This document shows, one piece after another, positions 13,301 to 24,900 of a stretch of 64,000 nucleotides of DNA; the stretch's first letter is position 1, and every line of letters begins with the position of its first letter. The stretch is from Lichenostomus cassidix. Its lineage: Eukaryota; Chordata; Aves; Passeriformes; Meliphagidae. Made by a program: the position numbers and the translations under genes. The DNA lies in assembly GCA_008360975.2 (NCBI GenBank), contig CM039184.1, positions 50,372,797 to 50,436,796 of the forward strand. The letters run 5' to 3'. The notes beneath the pieces are model-generated. The model saw only the letters and a list, made by a program, of their open reading frames with translations, did not search any database and was not told the DNA's origin.

Positions 13301-13889
13301 AGGAACACTCACCTTTCTTTATCAGTAAACAGTTCTCAAATATAATATTGCCGCGCTTGTGCTTTATGTTTGTCCAAGAAATCTATCAAAAGATCCTTGC
13401 AGACTACCCTTTTACAGCGGGACAGGACAACTGTGAACAACGTCCCATTTTCTTAAATACGCTTGTTATATAAAATGTTCCACTGGCTACAGAATTGTAC
13501 AAAAAGTAGAAGCATTAGATTTTTTAAAATAACTTTTACATTAGTGTCAACCTACTCTTTTGCTCAAGTTGTGCTATTGTATAGCTTTGAAACATAAGAT
13601 GAAGAAGTGAAATTCTTTTAGGCACTACTTATATTTCTGTCTTCCATTAAAGAGTCATTTAATGAATTCTTTCTGAAACAGTGAAATTTCATCTACTCCC
13701 ATTTAACTAGTTTTTCCCTTCTTTGTTCCCCCTCCCCTCATGCTATCCTTCACTATAGCAGAATAATTTTTGCCCAGCTTTCTATAGCCTTGTCTGATGA
13801 CAGAGTGAGCTAAAATTACAAATATCTGGTTGCAATGAAAGCTAATGGTAGCAAGCATCTGGTTTTGCAAGATTTACTTATTTCCATGG
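13301..13889. other. AT-rich flank of the CpG island
   Basis: Sequence returns to low GC. If the minus-strand donor at 13312 is used, a first exon would lie here just above 13313, but nothing in the sequence proves it. Confidence 0.5.
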
Positions 13890-14369
13890 TGTATTAGTTT
13901 GAAAACAAACCAGTGAGAGATCGCAAGTCAGGATTAAAATTTAAAAGAAAAATTAAAAAAAGATAAGTACAATAACAGAAGGAAAAGCACTGACAAAGTC
14001 AGATACAACCTGACACCCTGTTAGGATGGTGGTAGCAGTCCAACTGCAGTAGTTAGGTTGAAGTAGTGATCTTGTGGAAGGTCTGGTCTCCATCTGAAGG
14101 TTCAGTGGTAGCTCTTGTCCTCTGGGAACCCAGTAGACAGGGCTGACTTAGGCACTTCCAAGGCCAGGTTATATCCAGGTGGGAATGCTTGGCTCCTCCC
14201 TCCAGGGTGGAGCATCTCAGAACAGGGTGAGATAATTCCATGAGTCATGCGGTGGTTTCTTGATGGCTCATTAACAGTTATCAGGGATGTCATAGCTGAA
14301 GATAACAGCTAATGGCCCACAGCTGGTGGTAATAGAATGCTAAATACATCTAAATTGTAACCTAGGACA
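13890..14369 (+). mobile_element. Solo LTR-like element (avian ERV, probably ERVL-like)
   Basis: A 480-bp block starts TGTATTAG and ends CTAGGACA, so it has TG...CA ends with partly inverted termini (6 of 8 positions). The interior is richer in GC than the flanks and resembles passerine ERV LTRs as I remember them. Its last 67 bp recur at 21718-21787, which supports an interspersed repeat ending at 14369. The flanking pentamers (13885-13889 and 14370-14374) agree at only 3 of 5 positions, so a target duplication is at best decayed. There is no coding sequence. The class assignment is tentative. Confidence 0.6.
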
Positions 14370-14513
14370 CACAGGAATTGTGTTAGCATCCGTGGAGGAA
14401 TGTAGAAAGGAAACTTTCTACATCTGAACTCTCAGACTTTTAATATTTCCAGATTGGGAGAAATCAACCTTGAAATAAATTATTAAAGGAATTAAGTGTA
14501 AATAAAATTGTTT

Positions 14514-14567
14514 GGAAAAAAGGGAAGGAAGGGAGGAAGGGAGGAAGGGAGGGAGGGAGAGAGGGAA
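14514..14567 (+). repeat. GGAA/GGGA polypurine microsatellite
   Basis: An uninterrupted purine run of about 54 bases made of GGAA and GGGA units. The many GGG runs also satisfy a quadruplex rule, and the mirror-like purine tract could form triplex DNA; both are inferences. Confidence 0.9.
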
Positions 14568-15611
14568 CTGTACAAATTGTATTGATAATTAACCATTCAT
14601 AATGTTCGGTTCAGTCTGATCAAAGCCTTAAGGGTTACTTAAAGGGCAACTACCTCATGTAGCTTATAAAATTTATAGAATAGAACCAAGAATATTTTCT
14701 TTATTGTAACTTTATTTTCACTTTTTTTCCCTCACACAAATCAAAAAGGAAAACATTTCATAAAATTTGTTTGTTGTTATGATATTGGAAATATTTTATG
14801 AAAAAAATTTACTATAGAGAAAATTATATTATTGCAGTATTTTACAACCAATTATAAAACTTGGAGATAATTTCAGTAGAAGCCCTCGTGTAATTTGACA
14901 CACTAAATCACTATATAGTTTTAGAAAATCCCTGAAGATATAGTTACTTAAAGCACTTCAAGACAATAGCAACTAAAATGAAGTAAAATTAATAAAAACT
15001 TAGGCTAATAGTATCATATTTCCATTTTTTCCTGACTTATTTAGCATCAGCACTTTTTAGTGCATTTTACTCAGTTAAAATTTTTAGCTTTTTGTGTACA
15101 CTCCCAAAAATCAGCAAAGTAATTGTAGTTTTGGTTTGACTAGTTAAACTTCAGCCCAGACAATGCTTGGAAGTATCTTGACCATACTCGACAGAACATA
15201 AAGGAAGGTCGTAAGAAGCTGTCTTTGGGCAAACTCTGTTTTTAATTACAGAATAATATGTGGAAGGGATCTGAAGTATATTCAGTTGTTCTCAGTTGGA
15301 GGTGCTGATATTCTGGCTAAAAGGAACACACTTTCACCATCCTTGCTTCCACAAAAAACTGCCTCAGTATCCTGGAAGGGTCTTGGAGAAGTAGTTATCC
15401 TCATGGAAATTTTTCTATTCTCTCTTACTCAAAGAATCTGTTAATTTGTGTAACACCATTTTCAAATAAGAACCATCAGCCGACTTTATTCCCTGGCAGG
15501 GAAGTAATTTCCTTACTTCCCACACAGTGCTTCTGAGGGTGTGTTTCTGGCTAGGTACTCTCAGAATATGGTACTCTATTTTATTAATTAAACATATATA
15601 CTAGAGTCTAG
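14568..15611. other. AT-rich unique sequence
   Basis: Nothing beyond AT-rich non-repetitive sequence is seen between the purine tract and the next LTR. Confidence 0.5.
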
Positions 15612-15960
15612 TGGTTTGACCTTGGCTGAACACCAGAGGCTGACCAGGCCTCTCTATCACTCCCCAGCCTAGCATCACAGGGGAGAGAAAATAAGATGGA
15701 AAACAATAGGAGGTTGAGGCAAGGCACTTCATTAAAAAAAAAAAAAAAATTGCACATTTGTGCAGGTGTAGCAGTTGCTTCAGAGGGCAAACATTGCAAA
15801 TAACAAATAATCTTCATCCCCCTGCTTCCTCTGTCCCTTAGCTTTTATATCTGAGCTGATGAGACATGGTATGGAATGTCCCCTTGGTTACTTTGGGTCA
15901 GCTGGCCTGGTTGTGTCCCCTCCCAGTATATTGCCCACCCCCAGCCCTTTGATTATTGAA
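15612..15960 (+). mobile_element. ERVL-like LTR, 3'-truncated
   Basis: It starts at a TG followed by GTTTGACCTTGGCTGAAC, which I recognise as the beginning of a common avian ERVL-type LTR. It holds a 16-A run (15734-15749) and the segment TGGTATGGAATGTCCC near 15,870, then a C-rich stretch (TGTCCCCTCCCAG). The same central and C-rich segments recur at 19370-19425, showing a shared family. The expected 3' terminal part is not found, and no internal retroviral genes are adjacent. The element is inert; family naming is from memory. Confidence 0.65.
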
Positions 15961-16632
15961 TTCCGTGGGGATCTATTTAGGCCTCAGCCCTGCAAACTTC
16001 TTAAAAACAGTTTCTATTTTAGTTAAATTTATGTTTAGCACATAGGACTGCTGCCTGCTAGTTGATTTACTTTTTTATAGTGTGTGATTTGTGATTCAAC
16101 AGTTGTAATTAACAATTGAAAAAAACCTTTTATTGAAATCAGTAGATTTCAAAAGTAAAAGTACTTCTGAGCCTGGGGTTAGCACCATGTTTCAGCTGGG
16201 AATTTGAGATATGTGTGCATAGAGCTGGAGATCAGAAAGGGCTTTGAGACAGGAAGCACCAAAAAGTAAGAGAAAGTATCCATCGGGAACAGCTGTACAT
16301 GGTGGCAAACGTGCTGAGAAGGAAGAAAAAAATACTCGCTTTTAAAAGGCCATTGTAATTATGTATTTATATAAAAATTTTATAAATAGACATGCTTTTA
16401 ATTTCTAAGTACTTTGGCTGTTTGTGTTACATATTCAAGGACAGTTCCCTGTACCAAATGCAGGCTTCACAAGTGATCCATGATGATGATCAGAACTCAC
16501 GCTGTTTGTAGTTTGGGAAGAAAATAAATTTAAAAAAATCTCTTAAAAGAGGCAAGAAACTTGTTTTTTGTTAAGTGCTCTTGTTTATTTTCATTTTTTA
16601 ATACTACCTACAAATATATTTATATAGTACCA

Positions 16633-16663
<31 letters not shown>

Positions 16664-19269
16664 CACATATATGTATACAAAGACATATATATGTATATAT
16701 GCAGATAATGTCTGTCTGTAGAGACGACTGTCTCCAGTGTCTCAATGCAACTAAAATGTCCTAAAAGTGCTTGAGATATATTGTAAACAATGCAGTTATG
16801 GTCATCCAGCAAAGGAAGGCAAGAATGCCTTGGAAAATCCAAGGAAAGTGGAAAATACATAGTTTAAAATGTTTTCATTTGATTGAATTTTTCCCAGATC
16901 TCCAACAATTATAGGAAATATAACTCCCAACAGAAGAATTACAGAAAAAAAGAGTAACAGAAGAACCTTAGAATAATTTTGTTTGCTTGTTTGTTTCAGT
17001 ATATATAGTCTTGTAATATTCTGGCAGAAGGCAGAACAGGTCTGATACACATTAGAAGAAAGAGACAAAAGTAAATGGTGAGAAATTTGACAATGTGAAG
17101 ACTTCAAAAGCAAAGTATATGAAAGACTAAGAAAAAGTTTCAACAGGTTGGTAGATTAATTGAATGTTGAATGCAATTCTCCTATAATTTTTTTGGGGCT
17201 TCCTTATATTTTATGTAATCTAATTTTGATCTTTCACTGAATTAATATCTTCTGTGTGGGCTCGAAATTAGACCAGTTATATAAATTATGTTTTAGAAGA
17301 AAGCATCTATTATATTAATGTCAAATAATGGAAATATTTATGTGCGTATTGCAGATTTGTTGTTCAAAAACACATGTCAGAAGAGAGCAGAGATAAAAGA
17401 TGAAGACTGTCCTTTGAGGTTGGTAAAAATACATCTAAAGAAAAAGAATTATATAAACCTTGGTGATGGATCCTTTGGTGTTTTAAGGGAAACCAAACAA
17501 TCCAGCGCGTCCTGACCCTTACGCTCAGAAAAGTCAAGTTTTCTATGTACTTCATAAAAACATTGTTGACTTCATTTAGAGGAGGAAGCAGATAAATATC
17601 TCTGTATATATCAAACCTTGCATGTGGCTTGATGCATTATTTCTTTTAGTAAACAGGTTTATTTCTTGATATTGGAAACCTCTTTTGGGGTTTCATCACT
17701 AAATAAATTTGGGAAGGAAGAATGATACTTGTCCTGGATCCTATAGCTAGCAAGTTTGCTGGATGCTAACAGAAGACAACAGAGGAATATAGCACCAATA
17801 TATGAAAAAACTGGGATTCTGTTCTGTTTCAGCTTTAAGAATTATGGGTCACAATAATGCAGTCTGGAAATGAACAGAATACTGATCTCTGTGGGGAGAT
17901 TTTTATGTAAAATGGGTGTAATGTATTTGAAGAGTGAAAAGCTGACTCAGACCAGTGTTGGTGGTGGGTGGGCATACTCAGCATGACTTTGGAAAGTGGA
18001 ATCATGCACAAGCACATGTGCTATTACAGGTAGTTGCCTCACATGTTGTCCTCTCTGTTGGAGAGCTAACAGTACTTAAGTGATTTGCACAAGGCTACAT
18101 ACTGTTAAATAGTGTCAACCTCAGAATATCCATTTTTATACCTATCTTATCTTGTAAGTATGAAGATAAATGGCTGCACAGTTGCCGGACTTTATGCATT
18201 TAGTTTTAATTCAACTCTTTTCTACTTCATTACTCTTCCAGCAGGGAAATTCACTCTCTGCTAACCTTCCATTTCCTGGTAACTAACTTTATCTTTCTAG
18301 CACTTGATTTACCACCAATGCGAGACTCCTGATTTATACCAGGTATATTCATCTTTTCCAAGACACAACAAAGCCAGGCTTCTGCTGTGTTTTATATAAA
18401 CATTTTTACAGCATTATATATTGTATTAATCTAAACTTTTCAGTGAAACTTTCATAATGCAAGCCATTATGAATACTTTGTCTAATGATAATTACTGCCT
18501 TTTAGCTTTATATTGTAAGCGAATAGTGTAGCAAAGGAGAACATACCTATCAAATAGGATTTTATCTTTTGTTCATTTTCAGTACTGACTTGCTTCATGC
18601 AATATTGCAAGAAATTGTCAAAACAATTGGCCTGGGAAATACGCTCCTTCATCAGAATGCGATCATGATTAGTATCATTCAATTACAGAATGATGTTCAT
18701 GGTGCCTGATACTAAAGTATTTATAGTTCCTGATATTTCAAGTAATATTTAAAATAAACAGAAAAGGTTCAGTGAGACCTGACTTCCCAGAACTGTTGCC
18801 AGTTTGATGTGTTTCTTTATAGAGAAAGCCTGACCTTATACACTATTGTTTCTGTAAGACATAATTCATCAACTGTGTCAATGTGAACAAGGAAGTAAAC
18901 TGATATAGGTGTCTTTTTCTTAAAATTCAGAAAGGAAGAGGAAGAAAGGAGACATTAGCTTCTTACCTTGTCTATGAAGATCTTGTCTGTGCACTGTTCA
19001 CAGTCCACTGGAGGTCTAGGTGCAAGGATTTTAAACAAAAAGGGTCTATTGCTACTTGGCAGCTGTGATAATTATGACTTGGGGCATAAGTGCAAGACCC
19101 AGTAACAACAGAGAATGAATTAGGGACAGAGCAATCCAGAAAAGTCTTCGACTATAAAGATGCTTTAGTGTTATGTTGTTTTAACTTTTACCTTTTCTCC
19201 TTGGAGATGCAGTCTATGGGGAAGATACCCTCCCCTCCCCCATTATAATAACCTTAAAGACTGAGAATA
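15961..19269. other. AT-rich unique sequence with a TA microsatellite
   Basis: No gene seen. It contains the (TA)n/(CATA)n tract at 16634-16701. Short frames near 16561-16860 on both strands are translations of that tract and its flanks. Confidence 0.55.
16634..16701. repeat. (TA)n / (CATA)n microsatellite
   Basis: Alternating TA followed by interrupted ACATA and TATG units. Likely polymorphic; no other role seen. Confidence 0.85.
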
Positions 19270-19530
19270 TACAACACCAACAGGTGACCAATGCCCAGCC
19301 AGTTCCCAAACAGTGCCTCCCATCTAGCTTTCGTCCTGGTTTATATTCTGGGCATGATGCCTTTTGGTATGGAATATCCCTTTGGCCACTTTGTGTCTGT
19401 GTCACCTCTCAGCTTCTTGTCCCCTCAGCCTATGTTCTGAGGGGCTGGGATGGGGTGAGAAACTGAGAAGTCCTTGACTTAGTGTAAACACTGTTTAGCA
19501 ACAACTAAATCATGAGTGTGTTATCCAGAT
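19270..19530 (+). mobile_element. ERVL-like LTR fragment, same family as 15.6 kb
   Basis: It shares with the 15.6-kb copy the block around TGGTATGGAATATCCC (near 19367) and the following C-rich segment. It then continues into GACTTAGTGTAAACACTG and an AACAACTAAATCAT stretch that the first copy lacks. A TATATT box-like element at 19340-19346 fits the LTR promoter. The true 5' and 3' ends are missing, so neither copy is complete. Both are on the plus strand 3.3 kb apart, but the DNA between them shows no retroviral genes. Confidence 0.65.
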
Positions 19531-20109
19531 GTGGTTTCATCTGTGCCATGATGAAAGGTGGAATTTTACCCTGATATCTTAGATAAATACCTTGAATGTT
19601 CCTGAGGTTAGGTGTGGTAGCACTGTCGTATCTGTTGCTTGGTAGTGATATAGAAGACTGAGCAAGGGTCAGCCTTCTCTCTGTGGTGGTAAGCTTTCTT
19701 CTGGCATACTTAAAACTCAAATACTTACAGTCCAAAGACTTGCATCAGAAGGCATTGAATGCTGAATTTCTCAGCTTGCAAAATGGTTCTGCTTATTATC
19801 AAGTGACCTTAAGGTTTTCTTCACTTGTTTAAGTTGAATAATATGAAGCCTGAATTCAAACATGTCTGTGGCAGCCATGAGGAGAGAAAATTGTAACTTC
19901 TTCAAGATTAAAAGTTCAAACTGTGATGGCTGTACCTTTTAACTCCATAACTGGCTTTTACCCTGATCTCTGTAATCCTGTTAGCTTCATCATGTTGAAG
20001 AGATCATGACATTTTCCAAAGCACCTGGGGGAAGCATTTCCTTTCAGTTCATTGACTAAGCTTTTCTCTGGGACAGCAATGTCACCCAGCTGTGTCTAGT
20101 CTTTTTATG

Positions 20110-20172
20110 CTTCACAGAGTGGCTAAGGTTGGAAGGGACCACTGGAGGTCAACTAGTCTGACTGCTTAAGTA
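20110..20172 (-). mobile_element. CR1 3'-end remnant
   Basis: The plus strand carries AGGTTGGAAGGGACCACTGG followed by AGGTCAACTAGTC, the reverse complement of the CR1 3' terminus. Only about 60 bp survive, typical of a severely 5'-truncated insertion. Confidence 0.8.
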
Positions 20173-21569
20173 GTTGCAATTAAGGTTATAGTGATCTTTA
20201 CTACTTTTCTGTAGTACATTAATATTTTTAACTATTTCAAATAATAACCAAAACCAAAATAACCAAAATAACCCAAACAGCTAGGATTAAAAGCAAGTGC
20301 ATAGAGGAGGTTAGGAGTTACCATGTCTTTTGAAATAAAACTTATGTAGGAAAACTGTAGAAGAACATACAAAAAAAAAAGGGTGTTCTAATATAAAGTA
20401 TTTTTTTCCCTTGGTGATTTGGATTTGTAGCATACTCAAATTCTGTCTTGTTAGTTACTAATCTTAAAAATACCATATTCCTAACTAGGAATTAGGGTAA
20501 ATTATACTTATTTTAGCTTAAATTATACTTTTAAATTGTACTTGCTGCACGTGATCTTGGACTAACTAGAAAACTTGTGTGTCTTATTCCCAAATACGCA
20601 GGAGATAATGTTTTCCTTGGCTAGATTTTGGATAGGTACAGTGTAGTAAGTGGCATTGATACTACATGCAAAGTAAGTAATGCTTCTGGGAAAAGGTAAT
20701 TTCTTGAATGAGAAGAATAAGAATTAATATTTTTTATTTTTGAGACAGAAGGAAAGAAAAAGAAAAAAGATAAGGTAGGACAGAGAGACAAAGAGGAAAA
20801 AATATGCAAATCTGTAAGCTACATCCCAATTAACCAGAAGTGTATACCCACATTTGTTTGGAAAATGGAACTTTGGTAGGTAAATAGCCTAGTTTGGACA
20901 ACCCGTAAGATATAGAAACAAGTGCTAAGCAACATAGCTTCTTCTAGATTTATGGGAAGCTTACATAAACTGACTGGTATCATGTTTTAAAATTTAAGGT
21001 GTGTTTACTGGGTTAAGGTATGCTTATGATTTTAAAATATAGCATGGAGCTAGGCTTAGGTGAGGCAAAATTGTTTGGCTTTGAGAAAGAAACAATCTGA
21101 ACTAAATGAAATAAAAAATTGTTATGACCTACATGATGTTAGAAAAGAGAGTCTTTCCATTTCCTTCTTTCTCTGTTCGAAAAATATTAAATTTATCATG
21201 AATTATGAACATAGATAGTGTCAAAAACATGAAGCCATCTCTACTCCCAAGAGAAAACAGTAGCAACTTTGAGTAAGACCAACTGTTTTCTCATTATATT
21301 TATTCATAGAACAATAAGTTTTGACAGGAGATCAGGACCTCTAGGCACTATTGCTATTTTAGTTTATTTAATACAGTGAATGAATTCGTCTTAAATAGGG
21401 AGTGCTTTGACACAGAGCTGAATTAATGCCTCCATGTTAATCTTTAACTGGGCTTTAATCATTACTTTTTGTTGCAATTTATGTAATTAACTTCACTTAA
21501 GATGATTACCCATTAACTATTTTAATGGTGTGCTAAGAACTTCAGGAAATTAATGTTTGTGTGGTATTT
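20173..21569. other. AT-rich unique sequence
   Basis: No gene or repeat of note; a short CCAAAA-rich tract lies near 20245-20280. Confidence 0.5.
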
Positions 21570-21905
21570 GTGGTCAGTAGGACCAGGGCAGTGATCATCC
21601 CCAAGAGAATTTGGCACTGTTGAAGCCACACCTCAATTTTGGGCAGTGCCCAACATGAAAGACATTGAGGTGCTGGAGTGAGTCCAGAGAAAAGCAATGG
21701 AGCTGGTGAAAGGTCTGGATAGCAGCTAATGGCCCACAGCTGGTGGTAATAGAATACTTAACTACATCAATATTGCAGCCTAGGACAGGAGCACAAGTCC
21801 TGTGAAATGCAGCTAAAGAAGCTGGGGATGTTTAGCCTGGAGAAAAAGAGGCTCAGGGCAGACCTGAGTATTTTCCAATCTAAATCATTCCATGCTATGA
21901 TTCTA
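21570..21905 (+). mobile_element. CR1 fragment, internally deleted and interrupted by an LTR remnant
   Basis: The plus-strand sequence follows CR1 ORF2 from the C-terminal region (CCAGGGCAGTGATCATCCCC, then GACATTGAGGTGCTGGAG) to LGMFSLEKKRL at about 21815-21850. It then jumps directly to the CR1 3' terminus (TGCTATGATTCTA) near 21893-21905, so the end of ORF2 and most of the 3' UTR are missing. Between 21717 and 21788 the CR1 text is interrupted by about 70 bp matching the 3' end of the LTR at 14303-14369. CR1 resumes at GGAGCACAAG, with GGA repeated on both sides of the interruption. Confidence 0.85.
21718..21787 (+). mobile_element. LTR 3'-end remnant nested in CR1
   Basis: It matches 14301-14369 at most positions, including AGCTAATGGCCCACAGCTGG and the terminal CTAGGACA. 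It sits inside CR1 sequence that is otherwise continuous. Only the last 70 bp of the LTR remain, so the 5' part was probably lost by deletion after insertion. The repeated GGA could be what is left of a target duplication. Confidence 0.75.
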
Positions 21906-24900
21906 CACACGTCTTATTGTTTTACGTTAGCTGGAATATTTTGGATACCTGCAGAATCACTGTTAATAATATGTAAGAAAGTAAGAAGTGTAGAAGGCTG
22001 GTATAAATTCATTACTTTATCATGGGCTAGGCACAGTTTTCTGAACAGTTTTCTGATTCTATATTTTTAGGGGATATCGCCTGGTGTGTATTGTTAATAA
22101 AATTTCACAAGACTATCTCTTCAGAAGGAAAAAGTAGAAAGGACATGTCCTTAGTTGAGAAGAGGACCTAGTTGCCTATCACAGATTGTAGAGCTTTTTA
22201 AGTAATATAATGGACTATTTTGAATTGTTTAATTGCATAGGTATTCTCTAATCAGGAATATTTGAACACTAGCAAACTAAAAATATGCTGTGTTTGGAAT
22301 TAGGAAAATTCAATGCATAAATATTTACTTACCTAAGTTCTTGCTGGACAAAGAAACATAATAATCACAACTTCTTACTGTCCCAGTTTCCTGCCAGAAA
22401 ATAAAATATGAGTGAGACTATTGATCTGTGCATGTTTTGCATTTATGACCTTGACTTCCCAGTGTGAAACTATATAACATGCTTTTGCTCTTAAATAAAA
22501 AATGTTGCATTCAAAGCTAATATTAGTTATAATCAGAACATTTAAAATGACAGATGAATTGCCACTGTCTAATAGCTTGTGTTCTGTTTTAGAAATTATG
22601 TTGCTTTGACAAGAATAAAAAAACTTAGTTTCCATGTAACTTATGTGTATTTTCTTCATTATTGCCTCCCTCCAAAAAAAAAACCCAAAAACCAGGTGAG
22701 GTATCAGTATATATTCTGGAAATTTTCTAGCATAAAAACTGACATGAATTAGAAGTGTTGGGCCTTGCTAAAATGTAAGGTTTTTTGAGTCAGAAAGTGC
22801 TGGACAGGAAGGAAGAAGTCACAAAATGGGACTGAGAGAAAAACATGAAGGAGGTATTTGTCTGGGATCATTAGTTGAGTGAAATAGCCAAGGGGTATAT
22901 TGGATGACCCCAAAGACTCAGGTAATAGAAATGGGATGAAATTCAATAGCACAGCATGAAAGGTCACAGACTAGGGGCTAATAACAAGCATTTTTGCAAT
23001 AAGGTAGGAGCTGATCAGCTGAGGTGTAGTAGTCAATCACAGGATGGCTATAGGTTTCCAATGCAATGCAATGCAAGGATATGTTAGCTAATATATTTCT
23101 AGAAGAGAAAAAGAAATCCACAGGCCAGTATAGAAACCTTATATTAAGTATTGTTTTGTTCATCTTGTTTTCAGACTACACAGATTTAATCATTAATAGG
23201 TGCAGAAATGTATTATTAAAATACCCTGTCTTTTACCCCTTAAAATAAATTCTGAGAGAAGGTATTATTTGTTTCATATAATCACTTTAGGAAGGTAAAT
23301 ATCGGTAATGCACATTAGGTCAGTGTGTTTGCTGGGACAGGAACAAATGCACATTAACTGTCTCTGGGTCAGATTGTGTGCAATTTGAAGACTAAAAGCT
23401 ATCAGAGTTGTGATACTCTGGTTCAGCCTCCTAAAATAAGCAAAAGCAGTCACCAAAACAAATAATCTAGATGAAACGAATCTTTATGAATTTTAGATGT
23501 TTCGGGATCCTATCTGTAACACCAATGCTGTAATGGAAGTAAAAACTTTTAGCTGGGTGTGTGGCATGGGTGTGTTGTTGTTTTTTTTTTTTCCCCTAAT
23601 TTCTGTGTGGAAAATTACATTAACCATGTTTTGGCCCCAACCTCTGTATGATTTTAACTAACCAAGAATGTAGACAGTCAATATTTTCATATTCATACAG
23701 AGACAGTATGTATCTATGAGGGATTTAAAAACTTCACAGAAGAAAGGAGAAGCTGAAAGATATATTTAAGGAGGAATGTTTCAGAGAACACTTTTGGCAT
23801 ATGAATAGACTGGAGATATTGAGGATTAATTTTTCAGACTCTCTGGTAAGTGAAGGAAAAATAGGGGGCAGAATTGTTTTGGAACTAAATATGGTGGTCA
23901 GGATACATAGATGAGTTAGGGTAGAATAGTTTTTCAGAGAAACGTTGCTGCTCAAGGAAAGATTCAGGAGTTTATTTCTAACTTGGTAACTAAGTAATTA
24001 TCAATGACAAGATGATTATTTCCATGAATCTACTCAAAGAGGAGTACTTATGTGCTTCTTATTTGTATGTAATACAGAGAGTAGCAGGCTCATTAACTTT
24101 GACTTTGGTCAGCAGAGCAAAAGGATATGATGGAGGAAATTAGCTTTCCCGGTGGTGAAAGGCTCTGACACCTGCCATGGCTCTTTTCCTGACTTGCAAT
24201 TGCCTCTGCAATTTGCTACTCTAGCTGAATGTTCCCCCAAACTCTGGGCACATGGTAATTCACATGTGAGTACTTAATTAATTGGCTCATTTAATCAGTG
24301 TGTGAGCAGAAAAGACCTTATGCTAGCAGTATTTCTCCCCAGGAGAGCTTGCCCATTTGAGAGGTATGGTCTCCATGTCCCTTGATAGCAATTAACAACT
24401 ACTGAATTGCTCCACTGAATAATCATGAAATTTGTCTGTCTCGGATCATTTCATGTAGTCTAATAGTGCTTAAATTTAGTATCTTGCCAAACTGGGGCCC
24501 ATTAGAATCAACAGTGTTTTCATGTGCTTTTTGAGCTAATTTAAATGAATGCCTTTTCAAGAGATGAAACTACTTCATGCTTGATGTTTATATATTGATA
24601 GTTTCTTGAATATTTTTACAAATATTTGGGAAATTTTTAAATTGAAAAATTTAAATTAAGAGTCTTTGAATTGAAAGCCTTCTATAAATAATCAAAATAT
24701 ATAACAGTAAATACCAGAATAAATTTCTGCTTCAATTTAATAACTAAAAGTTAAAACTAAATGTCATATTTGTCTATATAATTTGCGTACTAACACTTGA
24801 TATACTTTTTTAAAAAATTCTCTTCAGGAAAATACAGTGAACAAACATATGTAATAGGTCTTGTATGTTTTCTTTTAATATCTTGTTCAGAAAAATAAGA

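Noticed and set aside
16561..16860. Short coding frames on both strands
   Set aside because: They are translations of the TA/CATA microsatellite and its flanks (runs of Tyr and Ile).
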